Positions 8,220 to 19,439 are shown, numbered from the stretch's first letter. The stretch is 64,000 nucleotides of DNA from JBBQUN01 sp963717115 (GCA_963717115.1 CAVQVO010000020.1:496001-560000); one strand, 5' to 3'. Numbers and translations are program-made. The notes: generated by a model from the sequence alone, not told the origin.

Positions 8220-9074
8220 TCAAGTGCCCGGCGGCGGTGGTCGGGTTCCGGATCCCGACGGAGTCCAGTCACCTCGCTCGACGAGGACGTCCTTCAGGAC
8301 GCTGATCCGGTCGGAGATCACCGCATCCACGCCGGCGTCGAACAGGGTGTCCATCTGGGTTCGATCGTTGATGGTCCAGACGTGGACCTGCAGTCCCAGG
8401 GCGTGGGTCAGCTCGATGAAGTGGGTGTCGACGATCCGGATGCCGCGCATGACAGCCGGAACCTGGACGCAACCGTGCTGCCGGGCGAGGCGCCGAATGA
8501 CCGGGTTGGCGCGGATGGCGCTCAACGCCCGACCGGCTCGGGCCGACGCCCACAGGGCAGCGACATGGCGGGGACCGGCCGAGGTGCAGAGCCCGGGGCC
8601 CAGGGCCGCCGAGGAGCGAGCGATCCGGTCGTCGCTGAAGGCCCCGACACAGACCCGGTCGATCGCCCCCTGCTCGCGGATCACCCGGACGAGGGGATCG
8701 ACCGAGGCATCGGCCTTGGGATCGATGTTGAAACGGGCGTCGGGAAACGTCGACAGCAGTTCGGTCATGGTCGGGATGCGCGCCCCGTCGCCGAGATCGA
8801 TGGCGGCCAACTCGTCCCAGCGGTGATCGGCGATCGTCCCGGGCAGTCCGGCCACCCGTGCGAGATCGGCGTCGTGGAACGCGACGAGGACGCCATCGAG
8901 GCTGAGATGGACGTCGGTCTCGAGGTACCGGTACCCGAGGCCGACGGCGTGGGCGAACGCCGCAACGGTGTTCTCGGCGGCGACCTCGTTGCCCCCGCGG
9001 TGGGCCAGCCCGTACCGTCCCGGATGGTCGAGATACGACCAGATGGTCGACGGTCGGGACGGTACGGCAGGCAT
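8220..9074 (-). CDS. Glycerophosphodiester phosphodiesterase
   Basis: A 284-residue GDPD. The metal and catalytic motif is AHRGGNEVAAENTVAAF (about residues 22-38), followed by YLETDVHLSLDG and the second His in VAFHDADL. Later NIDPKAD and the C-terminal VHVWTINDRTQM and VDAVISDR complete the TIM barrel. It hydrolyses glycerophosphodiesters to sn-glycerol 3-phosphate and an alcohol. The ATG at 9074 is supported by TAGTTT (9082-9087) 7 bases upstream. It is divergent from the crotonase gene at 9121, with a 46-base shared promoter region. No signal peptide is visible. Confidence 0.88.
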   Translation of the reverse strand: MPAVPSRPSTIWSYLDHPGRYGLAHRGGNEVAAENTVAAFAHAVGLGYRYLETDVHLSLDGVLVAFHDADLARVAGLPGTIADHRWDELAAIDLGDGARIPTMTELLSTFPDARFNIDPKADASVDPLVRVIREQGAIDRVCVGAFSDDRIARSSAALGPGLCTSAGPRHVAALWASARAGRALSAIRANPVIRRLARQHGCVQVPAVMRGIRIVDTHFIELTHALGLQVHVWTINDRTQMDTLFDAGVDAVISDRISVLKDVLVERGDWTPSGSGTRPPPPGT

Positions 9075-9120
9075 CGGGCACAAACTACTTCCCGAGGCGG
9101 CGGCGCGGTACGGTCCCGTC

Positions 9121-9894
9121 ATGACTGCAGACGTACGGATCGAGATCGACGGATCGATCGGTTGGTTGGTGTTCGACCACGAAGCCCGACGCAACGCGAT
9201 GACCCTCGACATGTGGCTGGCGGTTCCCGACCGTTGTGCCGAACTGGCGGCCGACGAGACGGTGCGGGTCGTGGTACTCCGCGGCGCCGGCGACGTGGCC
9301 TTCGTGGCCGGCGCCGACATCAGCCAGTTCGGCGACACCCGATCCGGCAACAGCTCGGTCCGCTACGACGAGGCGACGGCCGATGCCTACGGAGCGATCG
9401 CCCATCTGCCCAAGCCGACCATCGCCATGGTCCATGGCTTCTGCTTCGGAGGGGGGTTGGCCATCGCCCTCTCGGCCGACCTGCGCTACGCCGCCGACGA
9501 TGCCCAGTTCTGTCTGCCCCCGGCGAAGCTGAGTGTCGGCTACCCGCCGTCGGGAATCGGAACGGTGGTCGACCTGCTCGGGCCGGCCGTCGCCAAGGAG
9601 ATGGTCTACACCGCCGACACCTACGACGCGGTCACGGCCCAGCACTGGGGGCTCACCAACCGGGTGCTGCCCAAGAGCGAACTCGAGGCGTACGTCCGGG
9701 ACCGCTGCGCCGTCATCGCCAGCCGGGCGCCACTCAGCCAGATCGCCGCCAAGCTGGCCGTCGCCGATCATCTCGGCATCGGCGATGCCCAGGCCGTCGA
9801 CGCCGCCGTGAAGCGGTGCTTCACCAGCGCCGACTACGCCGAGGGGGTCGCCGCGTTCATGGAGAAGCGGGCGCCGCGCTTCACCGGCCACTGA
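9121..9894 (+). CDS. Crotonase-family enoyl-CoA hydratase
   Basis: A 257-residue crotonase with EARRNAMTLDMW, the first oxyanion loop DVAFVAGADISQFG and the second HGFCFGGGLAIALSADLRY. The helix KLSVGYPPSGIGTVVDLLG follows, and the C-terminus is FMEKRAPRF. It differs clearly from the crotonase at 5745 and probably has a different acyl-CoA substrate. TACGGT at 9109-9114 is 6 bases before the ATG, so the transcript is probably leaderless. It converges with the acyl-CoA synthetase gene at 9913. Confidence 0.88.
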   Translation: MTADVRIEIDGSIGWLVFDHEARRNAMTLDMWLAVPDRCAELAADETVRVVVLRGAGDVAFVAGADISQFGDTRSGNSSVRYDEATADAYGAIAHLPKPTIAMVHGFCFGGGLAIALSADLRYAADDAQFCLPPAKLSVGYPPSGIGTVVDLLGPAVAKEMVYTADTYDAVTAQHWGLTNRVLPKSELEAYVRDRCAVIASRAPLSQIAAKLAVADHLGIGDAQAVDAAVKRCFTSADYAEGVAAFMEKRAPRFTGH

Positions 9895-9912
9895 TCGGGC
9901 CGGCGCCGGACC

Positions 9913-11457
9913 TCAGATGATCCGGCTGTCGTGGCCCGCCCAGTACTCGTCCTTCAGGAGGCGCTTGTAGAGCTTGCCCGTCGGATGGCGGGGGAGCTCG
10001 TCGCGGAAGTCGATCGTGCGGGGGCACTTCACATCGGCGAGGTGTTTGCGGCAGTAGGCGATGAGTTCCGACGCGAGCTCGGGTCCGGGGTCGAACCCCT
10101 CGGCCGCCTGGACGATCGCCTTGACCTCTTCACCGAAGTCCTCGTTGGGGACGCCGATGACGGCCACGTCGAAGACCGCGGGATGCATGGTGAGGATGTT
10201 CTCGGCCTCCTGCGGGTAGACGTTCACCCCGCCGGTGATGATCATGTAGGCCTTGCGGTCGGTCAGGTAGAGGAAGTTGTCGTCGTCGAGCTTCCCGACG
10301 TCGCCGAGCGTGCTCCAGCCCTTCGGGTGCCGGGACTTGGCGGTCTTCTCGGCGTCGCCGTGGTACTCGAAGCTGCCGCCCCCCTCGAAGTAGATCGTGC
10401 CCTCCTCACCGATCGGCACGTCCTCGCCGTCTTCGCCGACGATGTGCACGGTGCAACCGATCGGGGTGCCGACCGTGCCCTTGTGGGCCATCCACATGTC
10501 GGAGTTGCAGTAGACGAATCCGTTGCCCTCGGTGCCCGCGTAGTACTCGTGGATGACCGGGCCCCACCACCCGATCATCTGCTCCTTGACCGCGACCGGG
10601 CAGGGGGCGGCGGCATGCACCACGGCCTCGAGGCTCGACACGTCGTACTTGGTCCGGACCGACTCGTCGAGCTTGAGCATGCGCACGAACATCGTGGGGA
10701 CGACCTGGGTGTGGGTGGCGCGGTACTGCTCGATCGACCGCAGGTAGAACTCGGGATCGAATCGCTCCATCACGACCAGGGTGGCGCCGTTCACGTGGGT
10801 GCCCATGCAGAACCGCAGCGGAGCGGCGTGATAGAGGGGGGCCGGCGACAGGTAGATCGAATCGGCGGTCATGCCGAACAGGAGCGCCTCCATGCCGGCG
10901 ACGGCGTGGGTCGCCGACTCGAGGGGCTCGAGCTGGCGGGCGGGCATCACGCCCTTGGGCTGACCGGTGGTCCCCGAGCTGTAGAGCATGTCGGCCCCGG
11001 CCACCCGTCCCTCGATCGGGTCGGTCGGCTGGCCGGCGAGGGCGTCCTCGAGCGACGCGAAGCCCTCGATGGTGCCGTCGAGCATGTATCGCTCGACCAC
11101 GCCCGGCATCCGGTCCACCAGCTCGGCCGCCTGGTCCCGCTTGTAGGCCGAGGTGATGAACACCTTGGCCTCGCAGTTGCCGATGATGTACTCCATCTCC
11201 TCGGTGGTGAGCCGTGAGCTCATGGCGGTGTAGATCAGGCCGGCGTAGTGGGCGCCCCAGGCGATCGGCAGGAACCGGGGATGGTTCTCGAGACAGAACG
11301 CCACGTGGTCCCCGGCGCGAAGCCCGAGCGAGTGGAACAGCTGCGCCAGTCGATTGGCCTCGGCATCGAGTTCGGCGTAGGTGATCGTGTCGCCGGTCGA
11401 GGCCATGATGATCGCGGCCTTGTCGGGATGGGTCTGTGCGTGAGCGCCTGGATACAT
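9913..11457 (-). CDS. Acyl-CoA synthetase (AMP-forming), ANL superfamily
   Basis: A 514-residue adenylate-forming ligase. The P-loop-like motif is LYSSGTTGQPKG, followed by YLSPAPLYHAAPL, YYAGTEGNG, the hinge region LGDVGKLDDDNFLYLTDR and the catalytic Lys region PRHPTGKLYKR. It activates a carboxylic acid with ATP and transfers it to CoA. Substrate specificity is not readable. A paralogue with near-identical layout is at 37571-39136. The ATG at 11457 has TACGTT (11466-11471) 8 bases upstream. The thioesterase gene is divergent. Confidence 0.9.
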   Translation of the reverse strand: MYPGAHAQTHPDKAAIIMASTGDTITYAELDAEANRLAQLFHSLGLRAGDHVAFCLENHPRFLPIAWGAHYAGLIYTAMSSRLTTEEMEYIIGNCEAKVFITSAYKRDQAAELVDRMPGVVERYMLDGTIEGFASLEDALAGQPTDPIEGRVAGADMLYSSGTTGQPKGVMPARQLEPLESATHAVAGMEALLFGMTADSIYLSPAPLYHAAPLRFCMGTHVNGATLVVMERFDPEFYLRSIEQYRATHTQVVPTMFVRMLKLDESVRTKYDVSSLEAVVHAAAPCPVAVKEQMIGWWGPVIHEYYAGTEGNGFVYCNSDMWMAHKGTVGTPIGCTVHIVGEDGEDVPIGEEGTIYFEGGGSFEYHGDAEKTAKSRHPKGWSTLGDVGKLDDDNFLYLTDRKAYMIITGGVNVYPQEAENILTMHPAVFDVAVIGVPNEDFGEEVKAIVQAAEGFDPGPELASELIAYCRKHLADVKCPRTIDFRDELPRHPTGKLYKRLLKDEYWAGHDSRII

Positions 11458-11531
11458 GGGCGCGAAACGTAGCAGGGCCCCGGAACCGGGTCGAAGTGGT
11501 GCCGTCGCCGACCGGGTGTCACGATTCGACG

Positions 11532-12341
11532 ATGTCCGCACTGTTCGTGATCGACGGCGATCGTCTCGTCCCGACACCCCTGACCGGTGGTCCGTGGCGG
11601 GCCGACGCCCAACACGGGGGACCCCCGTCGGCCGTCCTCGGGCGGGCGATCGAGTCGGTCGTCGAACCCGGCGAACAGGTGGCCCGGGTGACCGTCGAGT
11701 TGATCCGCCCGGTGCCGCTCGTGGCGCTCCGGGTGGAAGCCGAGCGCACCGGGGTCAGCCGCCGCGTGGCTCACGTCGAGGCCCGGATCACCGTGGCCGA
11801 CGCAGGGCCGAGGGATGGCACGGTCGTCGCCACCGCACGGGGGTTGTTGCTGGCCGAGAGCGACCTCCCGGAGCCGGGCCATCGGGTCGACGAGGCCGAG
11901 GCCCTGCTCGGTCCCGAGGCGGCGGTGGCCGCTCCGGCCTGGGCGTCGGGAACCGAGGTGACGGCCTACCACAAGGACGCCGTCGAGCACCGCGTCGTGT
12001 CGGGTGGATTCGCGACGCCGGGCCCGGCCGACCAGTGGGTCCGCCTGCTCGGCCCCGTGGTCGAGGGTGAGGCCCCGACCCCGTTGCAGCGGGTCCTGGC
12101 GGCCGCCGACTTCGGATCCGGGGTCTCGGCGATCTTCGACGCCGACTCGGGGGTCGGACTCATCAATGCCGATCTCACCGTCGCCGTCCACCGGCCGTTG
12201 ATCGGCGAGTGGGTGCGGCTCCAGGCCGTCACCCGGGTCGGTCCGTCCGGCATCGGACTGGGCACGACCATCCTGTCCGACGAGCAGGGTCCGGTGGGCA
12301 CGGCGATCCAGTCGCTGCTCGGTACCGGCACCGCGACCTGA
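11532..12341 (+). CDS. Thioesterase family protein (TesB-like double hotdog)
   Basis: The 269-residue product resembles acyl-CoA thioesterases with two hotdog folds: GGPWRADAQHGGPPSAVLGRAI near the N-terminus, VTVELIRPVPL, and a C-terminal DLTVAVHRPLIGEWVRLQAV. HGGPPSAVLG is the usual substrate-binding start. It likely hydrolyses acyl-CoA esters in the cytoplasm. It lies divergent from an acyl-CoA synthetase gene, which fits a role in acyl-CoA turnover. The start at 11532 begins the conserved region; longer forms run into the neighbour's promoter. Confidence 0.8.
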   Translation: MSALFVIDGDRLVPTPLTGGPWRADAQHGGPPSAVLGRAIESVVEPGEQVARVTVELIRPVPLVALRVEAERTGVSRRVAHVEARITVADAGPRDGTVVATARGLLLAESDLPEPGHRVDEAEALLGPEAAVAAPAWASGTEVTAYHKDAVEHRVVSGGFATPGPADQWVRLLGPVVEGEAPTPLQRVLAAADFGSGVSAIFDADSGVGLINADLTVAVHRPLIGEWVRLQAVTRVGPSGIGLGTTILSDEQGPVGTAIQSLLGTGTAT

Positions 12342-12383
12342 CCGGTTCGTTCGATCGGTGGGGTTGTGGGGCAGACTCAGGAC

Positions 12384-13448
12384 ATGAGTTCTCGTTCCGG
12401 CCCCGAACGCATCCCGGTGATCGATCTGCGATCCGACACCGTCACCCAGCCGACCGACGCCATGTGGGATGCCATGCGGCATGCCCCGCTCGGCGACGAC
12501 GTGCTCGGCGACGATCCGACGATCAACGAGCTCGAGGCGTTCGCCGCCGAACTGCTCGGCAAGGAAGCGGCGGTGTTCGCCGGCTCGGGGACCCAGTCGA
12601 ATCTCATGGGGCTGATGGCGCACTGCGGACGCGGCGACGAATACCTCGTCGGACAGCACGCCCACACCTATCGCATGGAGGGCGGGGGCGCCGCCGTGCT
12701 CGGCAGCATCCAACCCCAGCCGATCACGAACCGTCCCGACGGGACCCTCGACCTCGCCGAGGTGGAGGCCAACATCAAGCCCCACGACAATCCGCACTAC
12801 GCCATGACCCGGCTCCTGGCGCTCGAGAACACCTGGAACGGGCGGGTCCTGACCCTGGACTATCAGCTGGCCGCCGCCGACCTCGCCAAACGCAACGAGC
12901 TCGGACTGCATCTCGACGGCGCCCGGTTCTTCCACGCCGTGGTGGCCCTCGGTGCCGACGCCGCCACGGTGGCGGCGCCCTTCGACACGATCTCGATCTG
13001 TCTGTCGAAGGGCCTGGGCTGCCCGGCCGGCTCGTTGCTGATCGGATCCTCGGAGCTGGTCGCCCGGGCCCGCCGGACCCGCAAGATGCTCGGAGGCGGG
13101 CTTCGCCAGGCCGGGGTGATCGGCGGGGCCGGGCTCTTCGCCCTGCAGCACCACGTCGACCGGATGGCCGACGACCACGCCCGGGCCCGCCGGCTCGCCA
13201 CCGAGCTCGGAGCGCTCGACGGTCTGTCGGTCGACGTCGATGCCGTGCAGACCAACATGGTGTTCGTGGGGGTCGAGGGTTCGGCCGACGACCTCGTGTC
13301 CTTCGCCGCCGACAACGGGGTCAAGTTGCTGTCGGCCTACGGCCGGAACCTGCGGCTGGTCACCCACCTCGACATCGACGACGACGACATCGACACGGTG
13401 GTCGACGTGTTCGCTCGCTGGTCGGCGGCGGGAGGTCGGGCGGCATGA
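12384..13448 (+). CDS. Low-specificity L-threonine aldolase
   Basis: A 354-residue PLP enzyme of the threonine aldolase/beta-eliminating lyase family. It begins IDLRSDTVTQPTDAMW, then PLGDDVLGDDPTINELE and FAGSGTQSNLMGLM. The PLP-binding Lys lies in the segment SICLSKGLGCPAGSLL, and HLDGARFFHA precedes it. It cleaves threonine or allo-threonine to glycine and acetaldehyde. CAGACT ends 6 bases before the ATG at 12384; a GTG at 12366 is an alternative start. The stop overlaps the start of the flavin reductase gene. Confidence 0.9.
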   Translation: MSSRSGPERIPVIDLRSDTVTQPTDAMWDAMRHAPLGDDVLGDDPTINELEAFAAELLGKEAAVFAGSGTQSNLMGLMAHCGRGDEYLVGQHAHTYRMEGGGAAVLGSIQPQPITNRPDGTLDLAEVEANIKPHDNPHYAMTRLLALENTWNGRVLTLDYQLAAADLAKRNELGLHLDGARFFHAVVALGADAATVAAPFDTISICLSKGLGCPAGSLLIGSSELVARARRTRKMLGGGLRQAGVIGGAGLFALQHHVDRMADDHARARRLATELGALDGLSVDVDAVQTNMVFVGVEGSADDLVSFAADNGVKLLSAYGRNLRLVTHLDIDDDDIDTVVDVFARWSAAGGRAA

Positions 13449-13993
13449 TCGATCCGGGCATCAAGCGTTGCCTCGGGCAGATGATCAAGGGGGTCCAGGT
13501 CGTCGGGGCCACCCACGACGGGTTGAGTCGGGCGTACAGCTCACACTGGGTGACCCAGATCTCGTTCGAGGAACCGATCGTGATGGCGTCGGTCAGTCCG
13601 AAGCACGACACCCATCCGCTCATGCGCGATTCGGGCCGCTTCGCGGTCTCGATCCTCGCCGCCGACCAGATCATGGCCGGCCAGTACTTCTCCTATCCCG
13701 GGCGCAAGTTCAAGTACGCAGCCCCCGAGCTGCTCACCCTCGACGACGATGGCCTGCCGATCGTTCCGGATTCGATCGCCTACCTGACCTGCGAGGTGTT
13801 CGACCGGATCGAACGCTTCGACCACGACCTGTTCCTGGCCACGGTGGTCAAGACGGTCGAGGGCCGGCTGAAGGAGCCGCCACTGCTCTATTCGGCCCGG
13901 CACGGCTGGCGGGCGACCGGCGACCCGGCCCGCGAGAAGGGCGTGTCGATTCGCGACCAGCTGTTGGAACGGGTGGCCGAACTCGACGACTGA
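13445..13993 (+). CDS. Flavin reductase family protein
   Basis: A 182-residue protein of the flavin reductase-like FMN-binding domain family. It has GVQVVGATHDG near the N-terminus, SSHWVTQISFEEPIVMASVS and then DSGRFAVSILAADQ. LTCEVFDRIERFDHDLFLATV completes the split barrel. It may reduce free FMN/FAD for a partner oxygenase or bind flavin itself. The ATG at 13445 overlaps the threonine aldolase stop (ATGA), so the two are co-translated, although no biochemical link is obvious. Confidence 0.8.
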   Translation: MIDPGIKRCLGQMIKGVQVVGATHDGLSRAYSSHWVTQISFEEPIVMASVSPKHDTHPLMRDSGRFAVSILAADQIMAGQYFSYPGRKFKYAAPELLTLDDDGLPIVPDSIAYLTCEVFDRIERFDHDLFLATVVKTVEGRLKEPPLLYSARHGWRATGDPAREKGVSIRDQLLERVAELDD

Positions 13994-14030
13994 GGGCCGC
14001 GGGTGTTCCCGGTCGGTCGATCCCGCCGCC

Positions 14031-14048
14031 CTTGACCAGTTGGTCAAG
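14031..14048. promoter_or_regulatory. Perfect operator-like palindrome upstream of the acyl-CoA dehydrogenase gene
   Basis: CTTGACCAGTTGGTCAAG is an exact 8-bp inverted repeat around GT. It lies where the -35 region would fall for the TATGGT box at 14065-14070, which is 6 bases before the ATG at 14077. Such sites usually bind TetR-type dimers controlling acyl-CoA metabolism genes; the regulator is not identified. Confidence 0.6.
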
Positions 14049-14076
14049 AAACCGTCCGACGATCTATGGTCTGGCC

Positions 14077-15298
14077 ATGACTGCGCTCGACACCTCAACG
14101 ACGATCGACTCCGACGAAGCCCGCGTCAACGCACTCGTCGACCAGCTCCTCGCCGAGCACGATCCCCAGACCACCGACACCACCGAGTTCCTCGGGCACC
14201 AGTTCGACCTCGGTCTGGCCTGGGTGCACTTCCCGGTCGGACGGGGCGGCCTCGGACTCGGACCCAAGCTGCAGAACGTCGTCAACAACCGTTTGGCCGC
14301 CGCGGGCGCGCCGAGCCCCTACTACCGGAACCCGATCGGCTACGGCATGGGGGCGCCCACCGATCCTGGCCCACGGCAGCGACGACCAGAAGGACCGCTA
14401 CCTGCGGCCGCTGTTCACCGGCGAGGAGATCTGGTGCCAGCTGTTCAGCGAGCCCGGCGCCGGATCCGACGTCGCCGGGCTGTCGAGCCGGGCCGTGCGT
14501 GACGGCGACGAGTGGATCGTCAACGGCCAGAAGGTCTGGACGACCCTGGCCCACCTCTCGCGCTGGGGCATGCTGGTCGCCCGCACCGACCCCGATCAGC
14601 CCAAGCACAAGGGCCTCACCTACTTCGTGGTCGACATGCAGGCCCCCGAGGTCGAGGTCCGGCCGCTGCGCCAGATGACCGGCGATGCCGAGTTCAACGA
14701 GGTGTACTTCACCGACGCCCGCATCCCCGACGAGGAGCGTCTGGGCGAGATCGGCGACGGCTGGCGGGTGGCGATCACGACCCTCATGAACGAACGGGTG
14801 TCGATCGGCGGCACCGTTCCCGAGAAGGGGAGTGGCTCGATCAGTGCCGCGATGCGGGCCTATGCCGCCCGCAAGGACGGCTTCGATCCGGTCACCGATG
14901 CCAATCTGCGCGACGGCCTGATGGCGCTGTGGATCCGGGCCGAGGTCCATCGCCTCACCAACGCCCGGGCGTCGTCGAACCGCAAGTCCGGCACCCCCGG
15001 CCCCGAGGGCTCGGTCGGCAAGCTCGAATCGGCGCTGCTCAACCAGGCCGTCTACGAGTTCACGCTGTCGATCATGGGAGCCGAGGGCATGCTCTACGGC
15101 GCCTACGAGCACGGCCGGGCCGAGACCGCCATGGCATCGGCGACCCTGCAGGAGGCGTTCCTGCGGAGCCGGGCCAACTCGATCGAGGGCGGCACCACCG
15201 AGGTCATGAAGAACATCCTCGGTGAGCGGGTGCTCGGGCTCCCCGGCGACGTTCGCACCGACAAGGACATCCCCTGGATCGAGGTTCCCCGGAACTGA
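14077..15298 (+). pseudogene. Acyl-CoA dehydrogenase, interrupted by a +1 frameshift
   Basis: The N-terminal 95 codons (to about 14361) encode FLGHQFDLGLAWVHFPVGRGG and YYRNPIGYGMGAP. Homology then shifts to the next frame, reading ILAHGSDDQKDRYLRPLF, EIWCQLFSEPGAGSD, EWIVNGQKVWTT and later FLRSRANSIEGGTTEVMKNI before ending at 15298. Dropping one base near 14359-14362 restores a 406-codon enzyme of normal length. The FAD-dependent enzyme would oxidise an acyl-CoA at C2-C3. It has its own promoter (TATGGT at 14065) and an operator-like palindrome. Whether the shift is real or an assembly error cannot be told here. Confidence 0.88.
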
Positions 15299-15318
15299 CC
15301 GGGACCGGGCGGCCCCGC

Positions 15319-15915
15319 TCAGCCCAGGTTGAGTTCGGGGTGCGGCCGGAGGTGGCCGGTGTCGTTGAGGCTGCGCAACGACCGTTGTCCGGTCGAGGCG
15401 ATCATGAACCGGTTGATGCTCGTGTAGTCGGGATTGAAGAACATCCTCGGCGGCAGGGCCAGCACGTCGGCGGCGAACGAGTTGATCACGCCGCCGTGGC
15501 ACACCACCGCGACCTTCTGCCGGGGGTGGCGGCCGGCGATGTCGTTCAGGGTGTCGTTGACCTCGGCGAAGAAGGCCTCACGACTGCCGGCGAGTTCGTT
15601 CTCGAGGTATTCCCGCCAGCGGGCCTTGTCCTTCTTCAGCTCCTCGATGGGAATGTAGGAGCTCTCTTCGGCGTCGAACTCGCGGACGCCGTCGACCACG
15701 ACCGCTTCCATCTCGAGAGCGGTCTCGAGCGGTGCCGAGGTCTGGCGGGCCCGCGCCATCGGGCTGCTGTAGACGGCGTGGATCCCCTCGCCGCGCAGCC
15801 ATCGGGCCATCAGTTCGGCCTGCCGGACGCCCACCGGGGTGAGGTCCGGGTCGGCGGCGCCCTCGGCGTCCTCGATGTGTTCGGGGCGGCCGTGGCGGAT
15901 GATGATCAGCTCCAT
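15319..15915 (-). CDS. Histidine phosphatase family protein (phosphoglycerate mutase-like)
   Basis: A 198-residue histidine phosphatase. The catalytic motif is IIRHGRPEH (His8), followed by LTPVGVRQAELMARWL, SSPMARARQTSAPL with the second basic patch, and VVCHGGVINSF with the second His. The substrate may be a sugar phosphate or cofactor phosphate and is not assigned. TAGGGT at 15925-15930 lies 9 bases before the ATG. It is divergent from pyruvate kinase and convergent with the acyl-CoA dehydrogenase gene. Confidence 0.85.
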   Translation of the reverse strand: MELIIIRHGRPEHIEDAEGAADPDLTPVGVRQAELMARWLRGEGIHAVYSSPMARARQTSAPLETALEMEAVVVDGVREFDAEESSYIPIEELKKDKARWREYLENELAGSREAFFAEVNDTLNDIAGRHPRQKVAVVCHGGVINSFAADVLALPPRMFFNPDYTSINRFMIASTGQRSLRSLNDTGHLRPHPELNLG

Positions 15916-15959
15916 GGGAGCGGGACCCTAGACCGGGCATCCCCGGAAGTCGAAATCCC

Positions 15960-17411
<1,452 letters not shown>

Positions 17412-18370
17412 TCGGAGTCCGACCCTGACTCGCACCCGCTCGGGGATCCGCGGCCTGCGGCGCCGACGAGTGGCCTTCGTCTTCTCGGGCGGGGGCAACC
17501 TCGGTGCAGTCCAGGTCGGCATGATCAAGGCCCTGTTCGACGAGGGCATCGAGCCCGATCTCGTCGTCGGCTGTTCGGTGGGGGCCATCAACGCCGCGGC
17601 GCTGGCCGCCGAACCGGGACGCCTCGGGCTGCGTCGGCTCGAGCGGATGTGGGGTCGCCTGGCCGACGGCAAGCCCGACCTCATGCCCCGTTCGTTCATC
17701 CCGCTGGCGGCCCAGATGGCCCTGAAGGGACCGAGCCTGCACGATCGACGCACGTTGGCGACGCTCCTCAGCGAGGAATTGCTGTGCGACACCATCGAAG
17801 ACCTGCAACTGCCGTTCGCCTGTGTGGCCACCGATCTCGAGACCTCCGACGAGTACTGGTTCGAACAGGGTCCGCTGGTTCCGGCGCTGCTCGCCTCGGC
17901 GGCGTTGCCTGCGGTCTATCCCCCCATGGAGATCGACGGTCGCCGTTTCATCGATGGTGGCGTGGTCCGCGAGGCCCCGGTCGCCCAGGCCGTCGCCATG
18001 GGGGCCACCGAGGTCTACTTCTTCCACGTCGGGCACCTCGAGGGTCGGCGCTTCGAGCCGTCCCGACCGTTCGACGCCGCGATCCACGCCTACTGGACGC
18101 TCCGGTATCGACGCATGCTCGATGATCTCGAGAGCGTCGAGGACGAGTGTGAATTGATCGCGCTGCCGGCCGGGGTCCGTCCGAGGTTGCGGTTCGACGA
18201 TTTCTCGAAGGGGCGGGAGTTGATGGCGATCGCCTACGAGGCGAGCCTGGCCTACCTCCAGACCGGCGAGGCGCCCGAACCGGTCGAGATCCGCTCCAAA
18301 CCCAAACGGGGCGACGACGACGACGACTTCCTCGACGGGCCCCAGCTGGGCTGACGGGTAGGATCGCGCG

Positions 18371-18805
18371 ATGAGCGATCTCAACCTGACCACCGGACCA
18401 CCCGAGACGGTGCTGCCTCCCGAGCCGGTGGCGGTGACCCAGGCGGTCGAGGAGGCGCTGGCGCGACCCGCCGAGGAGCGCCGCACCGCCTTGGCGGCGA
18501 TCGTGTCGGCGAACCCCCGATCGTTGCTCGGCTGGGCCCACCTGGGTGAACGGGGCCGAGACGACATCGAGCAGTACGCCGCCTTCCGAGTCGGGTATCA
18601 CCGAGGCCTCGACACGCTTCGGCAGAACGGCTGGCGGGGCTCGGGCTACGTGCGCTGGGAGCATCCCACCAACCGAGGCTTCCTGCGGGCCCTGGCCGGC
18701 CTGGCCCGGGTGGCCGGCCGCATCGGCGAATCCGACGAACACGAGCGGTGTTCGGTCTTCCTGCGTCAGCTCGATCCGACCTGGAACGACGAAAACGTGT
18801 CGTGA
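18371..18805 (+). CDS. DUF3151 family protein
   Basis: The 144-residue product matches the actinobacterial DUF3151 family: FRVGYHRGLDTLRQNGWRG, HPTNRGFLRALAGLARVA and IGESDEHERC occur in the order seen in mycobacterial homologues. The function is unknown; the repeated helical look suggests a TPR-like scaffold. TAGGAT at 18359-18364 lies 6 bases before the ATG, giving it its own leaderless promoter. Its stop overlaps the GTG of the MobA gene (GTGA at 18802-18805). Confidence 0.85.
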   Translation: MSDLNLTTGPPETVLPPEPVAVTQAVEEALARPAEERRTALAAIVSANPRSLLGWAHLGERGRDDIEQYAAFRVGYHRGLDTLRQNGWRGSGYVRWEHPTNRGFLRALAGLARVAGRIGESDEHERCSVFLRQLDPTWNDENVS

Positions 18806-19368
18806 TCGGTGCCGTGCTGACCGGCGGGGCCGGCCGGCGTTTCCTCGGCGTCGCCGACAAGGCGCTCGTTCCCGGGCGCGCCGGATCGACCCTGGGTGCG
18901 GGCGTTCGTGACGCGCTCCGGGGCGTGGGGCTCGATCCGGTCGTCGCCGTCGGCGGCACGGCGGGTGCCTCCCTCGGTCTGGTGACGATTCCCGATCGAC
19001 GTCCCGGCGAGGGTCCCCTGGCGGCGACGGCGTCGGTGCTGCTCTGGGCCGGTCGGGGCCGAGTCCTCGTCGTTCCCTGCGACCTCCCACTCGTCGAGGC
19101 TGCGACCCTTCGACCCCTCGTCGACGCGGCCCGGGACCTTCCCGACGACCGGGCCGTCGTCGCCCTGGTCGACGGCCGTCCCGATCACGGCGTTGCCCTC
19201 TGGCCGGCGGCGTGGGGGCGGGCCATGTGGCGCCGGGTCGAGGCCGGTGACCGGGCCCTGCGCATCGCCCTCGAGCTGGGACCCTGGGTCGGGGTCGAGG
19301 TCGACGGCGGCCGCCTCGGCGATGCCGACACCGCCTCGGACCTGACCCGTCTGCTCGACGGATCATGA
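18802..19368 (+). CDS. mobA: Molybdenum cofactor guanylyltransferase (MobA-like NTP transferase)
   Basis: A 188-residue nucleotidyltransferase. The nucleotide-binding loop is AVLTGGAGRRF with a downstream DKALVPGR, followed by the metal-binding VVPCDLPLV and the substrate loop VDGRPDHGVALWP. MobA joins GMP to molybdopterin to form the bis-MGD cofactor. The loop lacks the full LAGGxSxRMGxDK consensus, so it could instead serve another cofactor, such as a CofC-like step; MobA is the better fit. GTG start overlaps the DUF3151 stop. Confidence 0.7.
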   Translation: MIGAVLTGGAGRRFLGVADKALVPGRAGSTLGAGVRDALRGVGLDPVVAVGGTAGASLGLVTIPDRRPGEGPLAATASVLLWAGRGRVLVVPCDLPLVEAATLRPLVDAARDLPDDRAVVALVDGRPDHGVALWPAAWGRAMWRRVEAGDRALRIALELGPWVGVEVDGGRLGDADTASDLTRLLDGS

Positions 19369-19439
19369 GACGTCACCGGGCCGACCGCACCGTCGGTGAA
19401 TGCCCCGCTGATCGGCCCGAGGGCGTAGGCTGCGACATC

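Noticed and set aside
19365..19439. ATG at 19365 as the RNase D start
   Set aside because: It overlaps the MobA stop neatly, but the 25 added residues are unconserved and a -10 box with GTG at 19440 explains the start better. It remains a possible second start.
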